DNA of 64,000 bases from Thermaurantimonas sp046295455 (lineage in GTDB: Bacteria; Bacteroidota; Bacteroidia; Flavobacteriales; Schleiferiaceae), in NCBI GenBank assembly GCA_046295455.1, contig JBKBNI010000003.1, forward strand, positions 248,001-312,000. The letters run 5' to 3'. Below are positions 61,614 to 64,000 of the stretch, in pieces; the first letter of the stretch is position 1, and the number at the start of each line of letters is the position of its first letter. The notes below the pieces were generated by a model, which ran no database searches, was not told where the DNA came from, and saw only the letters and a list, made by a program, of their open reading frames with translations. Position numbers and translations under genes: made by a program.

Positions 61614-62381
61614 TTAATGGCACGACGGTTTGGAATCATTTGGTTTTGTGCTTTTTGTGCAGCAGCTGCCGATGGGTTCATCCAGATTGGACGTTGCTTC
61701 TCGCACAATTAAGGCTTCATTCTTTGGACTCAAGAACGGAATGCCCAAATCAGCCCCTCTCAAAACAAATAAAATCCCAACGACTACAGTAATCGATGAA
61801 ATAATTTTTGTAACATTCAACTTTTTGGAGGAGAGAAAATGCCTTCCGCCCACACTTAATAAATACATAGCAGGCAAAGTACCCATTCCAAATGCAAACA
61901 TAAATACAGCCCCCTTCAGCGGACTACCCATCCCCAATGCTCCAGCCAGAGCTACATATACCAGTCCGCAGGGCAGTAGGCCATTTACATTGCCTAGCAA
62001 AAAAATGTACAAAGGACTTCTGGGACCATTGAGCAATTGTCTCCGCAGGGAATTTATTTTCAGTGATGCAAATATTTTGGTAAAAAACTTTTCAAATACG
62101 TTCTGAAAAAAGGGGATCAAACCCATCACAATCATCACCGAACCGGCCAGGATGGACACCCAGGATTGAAATCCGGCAAGAGTAAACGATTTCCCGAGAG
62201 CACCAAAAATCAACCCAAATACGGCGTAGGTCACGGACCTACCTGTGTGATATAGCAACGCACCCACCCATTTATTAACTTTATGTCCGTAAATGCCAGG
62301 TACAGCCATAGCCAGTGGTCCGCACATACCGATGCAATGCAGCGAACCGGCGATACCCAATATAAATGCTGCTCCAATCAT
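61614..62381 (-). CDS. SafE/UreH-like membrane protein of the cbb3-oxidase assembly cluster
   Basis: 255-aa membrane protein with six or so helices, of the 'sulfite exporter TauE/SafE' (UreH-like) family. The N-terminal GSLHCIGMCGPLAMAV is the signature. Further helices are FGALGKSFTLAGFQSWV, SILAGSVMIVMGLIPFF and GLLPCGLVYVALAGALGMG. The C-terminus ends in Cys, Lys and His (GSCCTKSTKPNDSKPSCH). In Bacteroidota this gene often follows ccoG and fixH, suggesting a copper or oxidase-assembly role (inference). Overlaps fixH by 4 bp. Confidence 0.87.
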   Translation of the reverse strand: MIGAAFILGIAGSLHCIGMCGPLAMAVPGIYGHKVNKWVGALLYHTGRSVTYAVFGLIFGALGKSFTLAGFQSWVSILAGSVMIVMGLIPFFQNVFEKFFTKIFASLKINSLRRQLLNGPRSPLYIFLLGNVNGLLPCGLVYVALAGALGMGSPLKGAVFMFAFGMGTLPAMYLLSVGGRHFLSSKKLNVTKIISSITVVVGILFVLRGADLGIPFLSPKNEALIVREATSNLDEPIGSCCTKSTKPNDSKPSCH

Positions 62382-62809
62382 AGAAATAATGTTTCTTCAA
62401 ACAAGTATTTTTTCCCATCCGAATGTACCAGGCATTTTAAAAGCCATTTTCCGGGTTTGAGTTCTGACCGGGATAAGGTCACGAGAGAATCCTTTACTGT
62501 GTACGATTTGTCGAAAATTTGTCGTTCGGGATGAATAAAATTAATTTCAGCCTCAAATACTCCATCAAAGGGGAGTAGGATATAAATGTGTGTGGCATCA
62601 TAGTTTATTTTCAGAGCTTTGTTTTCATTTAATACCCGTTGTTTTTCTTCAATGCGCTCTTGATAAACCAGCTCTTCATTGTAATAATTTTCAGTGATCA
62701 AATCCGTATTCTGACGCATCATGCCATAGACGTGATATAGAATAAATACGGCAAAACCAATCAGCGCAAATACAATATACCAACCCCAGTTTAATTTCAT
62801 TTTAATCAT
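62378..62809 (-). CDS. FixH/CcoH-family cytochrome cbb3 oxidase assembly protein
   Basis: 143-aa protein with one N-terminal membrane helix (WGWYIVFALIGFAVFILYHVY) and a small extracytoplasmic beta domain ending in LVTLSRSELKPGKWLLKCLV and EETLFL. This is the FixH/CcoH pattern; it helps assemble cbb3-type oxidase. The start overlaps ccoG by 4 bp (ATGA) and the end overlaps the SafE-like gene. Confidence 0.87.
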   Translation of the reverse strand: MIKMKLNWGWYIVFALIGFAVFILYHVYGMMRQNTDLITENYYNEELVYQERIEEKQRVLNENKALKINYDATHIYILLPFDGVFEAEINFIHPERQIFDKSYTVKDSLVTLSRSELKPGKWLLKCLVHSDGKKYLFEETLFL

Positions 62810-64000
62810 TTTTTTATTGGCGCTTGAAATGAGAGTTCTACTTTGTCAAGCAGTTCTTCTCCATTGAATATTCCGACTTTTATGATGTTTTTACCGGAGC
62901 TCAGGTTTTCTTTTGGGATATAGATTATCAAAGCTCCTTTTTTGATTTCCTGTATGCCAAGCTCAAAGAGCAGATCTTCTCTACCCGGCATCATAATGCG
63001 GGCCCCTTCCGGCTCGATCATTCGTATTTCGGCCTTTACAGGCGCAGATGTTTTGTTAATCAATTGGTAGTTGTACACATTGCTGATGGTGCCGTCTTCA
63101 TACGATTGATACAATTGGCCGGGAGTGCGGAGTATGGTTGCCTCTACTTTTACGCGGCTGAAGATCAAAAAACCCATCAGTCCGAGCAGCATTGCCAGCA
63201 CTACCGAGTAAAACGCCAGTCTTCCCGTAAATTTTGGCTTCTCTCCGTTGGCGATCTGGTTTTCGGAGGCATAGCGAATCAGACCACGTGGTTTATTTAT
63301 TTTATCCATTATGGAATCACAGGCATCTATACAGGCAGTGCAGTTTACGCATTCGAGTTGTGTGCCGTTGCGTATATCTATGCCTGTAGGGCATACATCG
63401 ACACACTGGCCACAGTCGATGCAGTCACCCTTTCTCAATGCACTTCGGTCTTCGTTTTTTCTGAATTTTGCCCTGGGCTCACCTCTTAGCCTGTCGTAGG
63501 CGATCACTATGGAATTTCTGTCCAACAGCACCCCCTGAAGACGGCCATAGGGGCACACCACAATGCATGCCTGCTCCCTAAACCATGCAAAAACAAAGAA
63601 AAAAACTCCGCTAAACAGAATCATAGCTGTAAGACCCCCAACATGATTTGAAGGGCTGTCGGTCACCAATTGAATCCAACTATCAGAGCCGATGAGATAC
63701 ATCAAAAAGACATTGCCGATGCCAAAGGATATTAAAAAGAAAATCCCGTTTTTTAAGATGCGCTTGCGTATTTTTTCTGCATTCCAAGGCATAGCGGCCA
63801 GGCGGAGCTGCTGACCGCGGTCGCCATCGATCCAGTATTCGATCTTGCGGAAGAGCATTTCCATAAAAATCGTCTGAGGGCACACCCATCCGCAGAAAAG
63901 CCGGCCAAACGCCACTGTAAACAGAATGATAAACACGACCCCCGTCACAAAGGTTAGGGCCACCAAATGAAAATCCTGAGGCCAGAATACCTGTCCCAGA
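62806..64000 (-). CDS. ccoG: Cytochrome c oxidase accessory protein CcoG, N-terminus off the window
   Basis: At least 397 residues. Polytopic Fe-S membrane protein that reduces copper for cbb3 oxidase assembly. GRLFCGWVCPQTIF, CIVVCPYGRLQG and two ferredoxin-like clusters CIDCGQCVDVCPTGID and CVNCTACIDACDSIM are present, followed by the C-terminal Ig-like domain. The frame stays open through the window edge as LGQVFWPQDFHLVALTF, which is family-typical, so the start lies outside and the true N-terminus is missing. Confidence 0.93.
   Translation of the reverse strand, partial: LGQVFWPQDFHLVALTFVTGVVFIILFTVAFGRLFCGWVCPQTIFMEMLFRKIEYWIDGDRGQQLRLAAMPWNAEKIRKRILKNGIFFLISFGIGNVFLMYLIGSDSWIQLVTDSPSNHVGGLTAMILFSGVFFFVFAWFREQACIVVCPYGRLQGVLLDRNSIVIAYDRLRGEPRAKFRKNEDRSALRKGDCIDCGQCVDVCPTGIDIRNGTQLECVNCTACIDACDSIMDKINKPRGLIRYASENQIANGEKPKFTGRLAFYSVVLAMLLGLMGFLIFSRVKVEATILRTPGQLYQSYEDGTISNVYNYQLINKTSAPVKAEIRMIEPEGARIMMPGREDLLFELGIQEIKKGALIIYIPKENLSSGKNIIKVGIFNGEELLDKVELSFQAPIKK

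Noticed and set aside
1..64000. CRISPR arrays, IS elements, prophage genes
   Set aside because: I saw no regularly spaced repeats, transposase, integrase or phage structural genes.

Overview
The window looks like a chromosomal segment of a member of the Bacteroidota, possibly the Saprospiria/Chitinophagia side (the class is inference; the phylum is well supported). Evidence: several secreted proteins end in type IX secretion (T9SS) C-terminal sorting domains; MurF is fused to alanine racemase; a CusA-type RND pump is fused to a TolC-like domain; several promoters fit the Bacteroidota -7 consensus TAnnTTTG; Shine-Dalgarno sequences are almost absent; and a DUF4175-like gene, ybeY and mnmG stand together. 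Nothing indicates a plasmid or prophage.

Layout. 1-4.0 kb: a plus-strand run with a PfkB kinase (cut by the window start), kbl, a trans-sulfuration enzyme and a TrkA-type K+ channel regulator. 4-17.9 kb: minus-strand genes for a kinase-like sensor lacking an ATPase domain, an ATP-dependent DNA ligase, nadD, gmk, yicC, a block of exported enzymes (S1 protease, esterase, M1 peptidase) with a small lipoprotein, a DMT permease, a TraB/GumN protein, rsmI and a conserved unknown protein. A GC-rich multi-hairpin element sits at about 12.45-12.62 kb. 18-23.7 kb: tdk and murF-alr, then an outer-membrane barrel, purC and phoH. 23.8-28.3 kb: a tight six-gene plus-strand unit (SAM hydrolase, ABM-fold protein, ChaN-like protein, nucleosidase-like protein, spore-photoproduct-lyase-like radical SAM protein, SDR).

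28.3-46 kb is markedly A+T-richer yet carries core genes (pgk, holB, GT3 glycogen synthase, mnmG, ybeY, gltX, folB, tRNA-Cys, rpiB). A near-consensus parS centromere site overlaps the end of ybeY just upstream of mnmG. 45.4-51.3 kb is a heavy-metal efflux operon: a histidine-containing small protein, CusA-TolC and the adaptor. 51.3-58.7 kb holds tadA, bacilliredoxin, tRNA-Arg, an RluA-family synthase, a T9SS cargo protein, a kinase-less PASTA protein and two GT2 glycosyltransferases. 59.4-64 kb holds a 2-oxoacid:ferredoxin oxidoreductase alpha subunit, a NifU-like protein and cytochrome cbb3 oxidase assembly genes (ccoG, ccoH/fixH, a SafE-like protein), with ccoG running off the end.

The most unusual locus is 58.8-59.34 kb. 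A GIY-YIG nuclease gene starts immediately after the terminator of the initiator tRNA-fMet gene. A 59-bp direct repeat made of the tRNA 3' end, the terminator and the first codons of the nuclease lies 372 bp away, followed by what looks like a decayed older nuclease copy. This fits serial insertion of a 372-bp unit at the tRNA 3' end. The unit ends in hairpins with a bulged G whose architecture matches a hairpin in the structured element at 12.6 kb.
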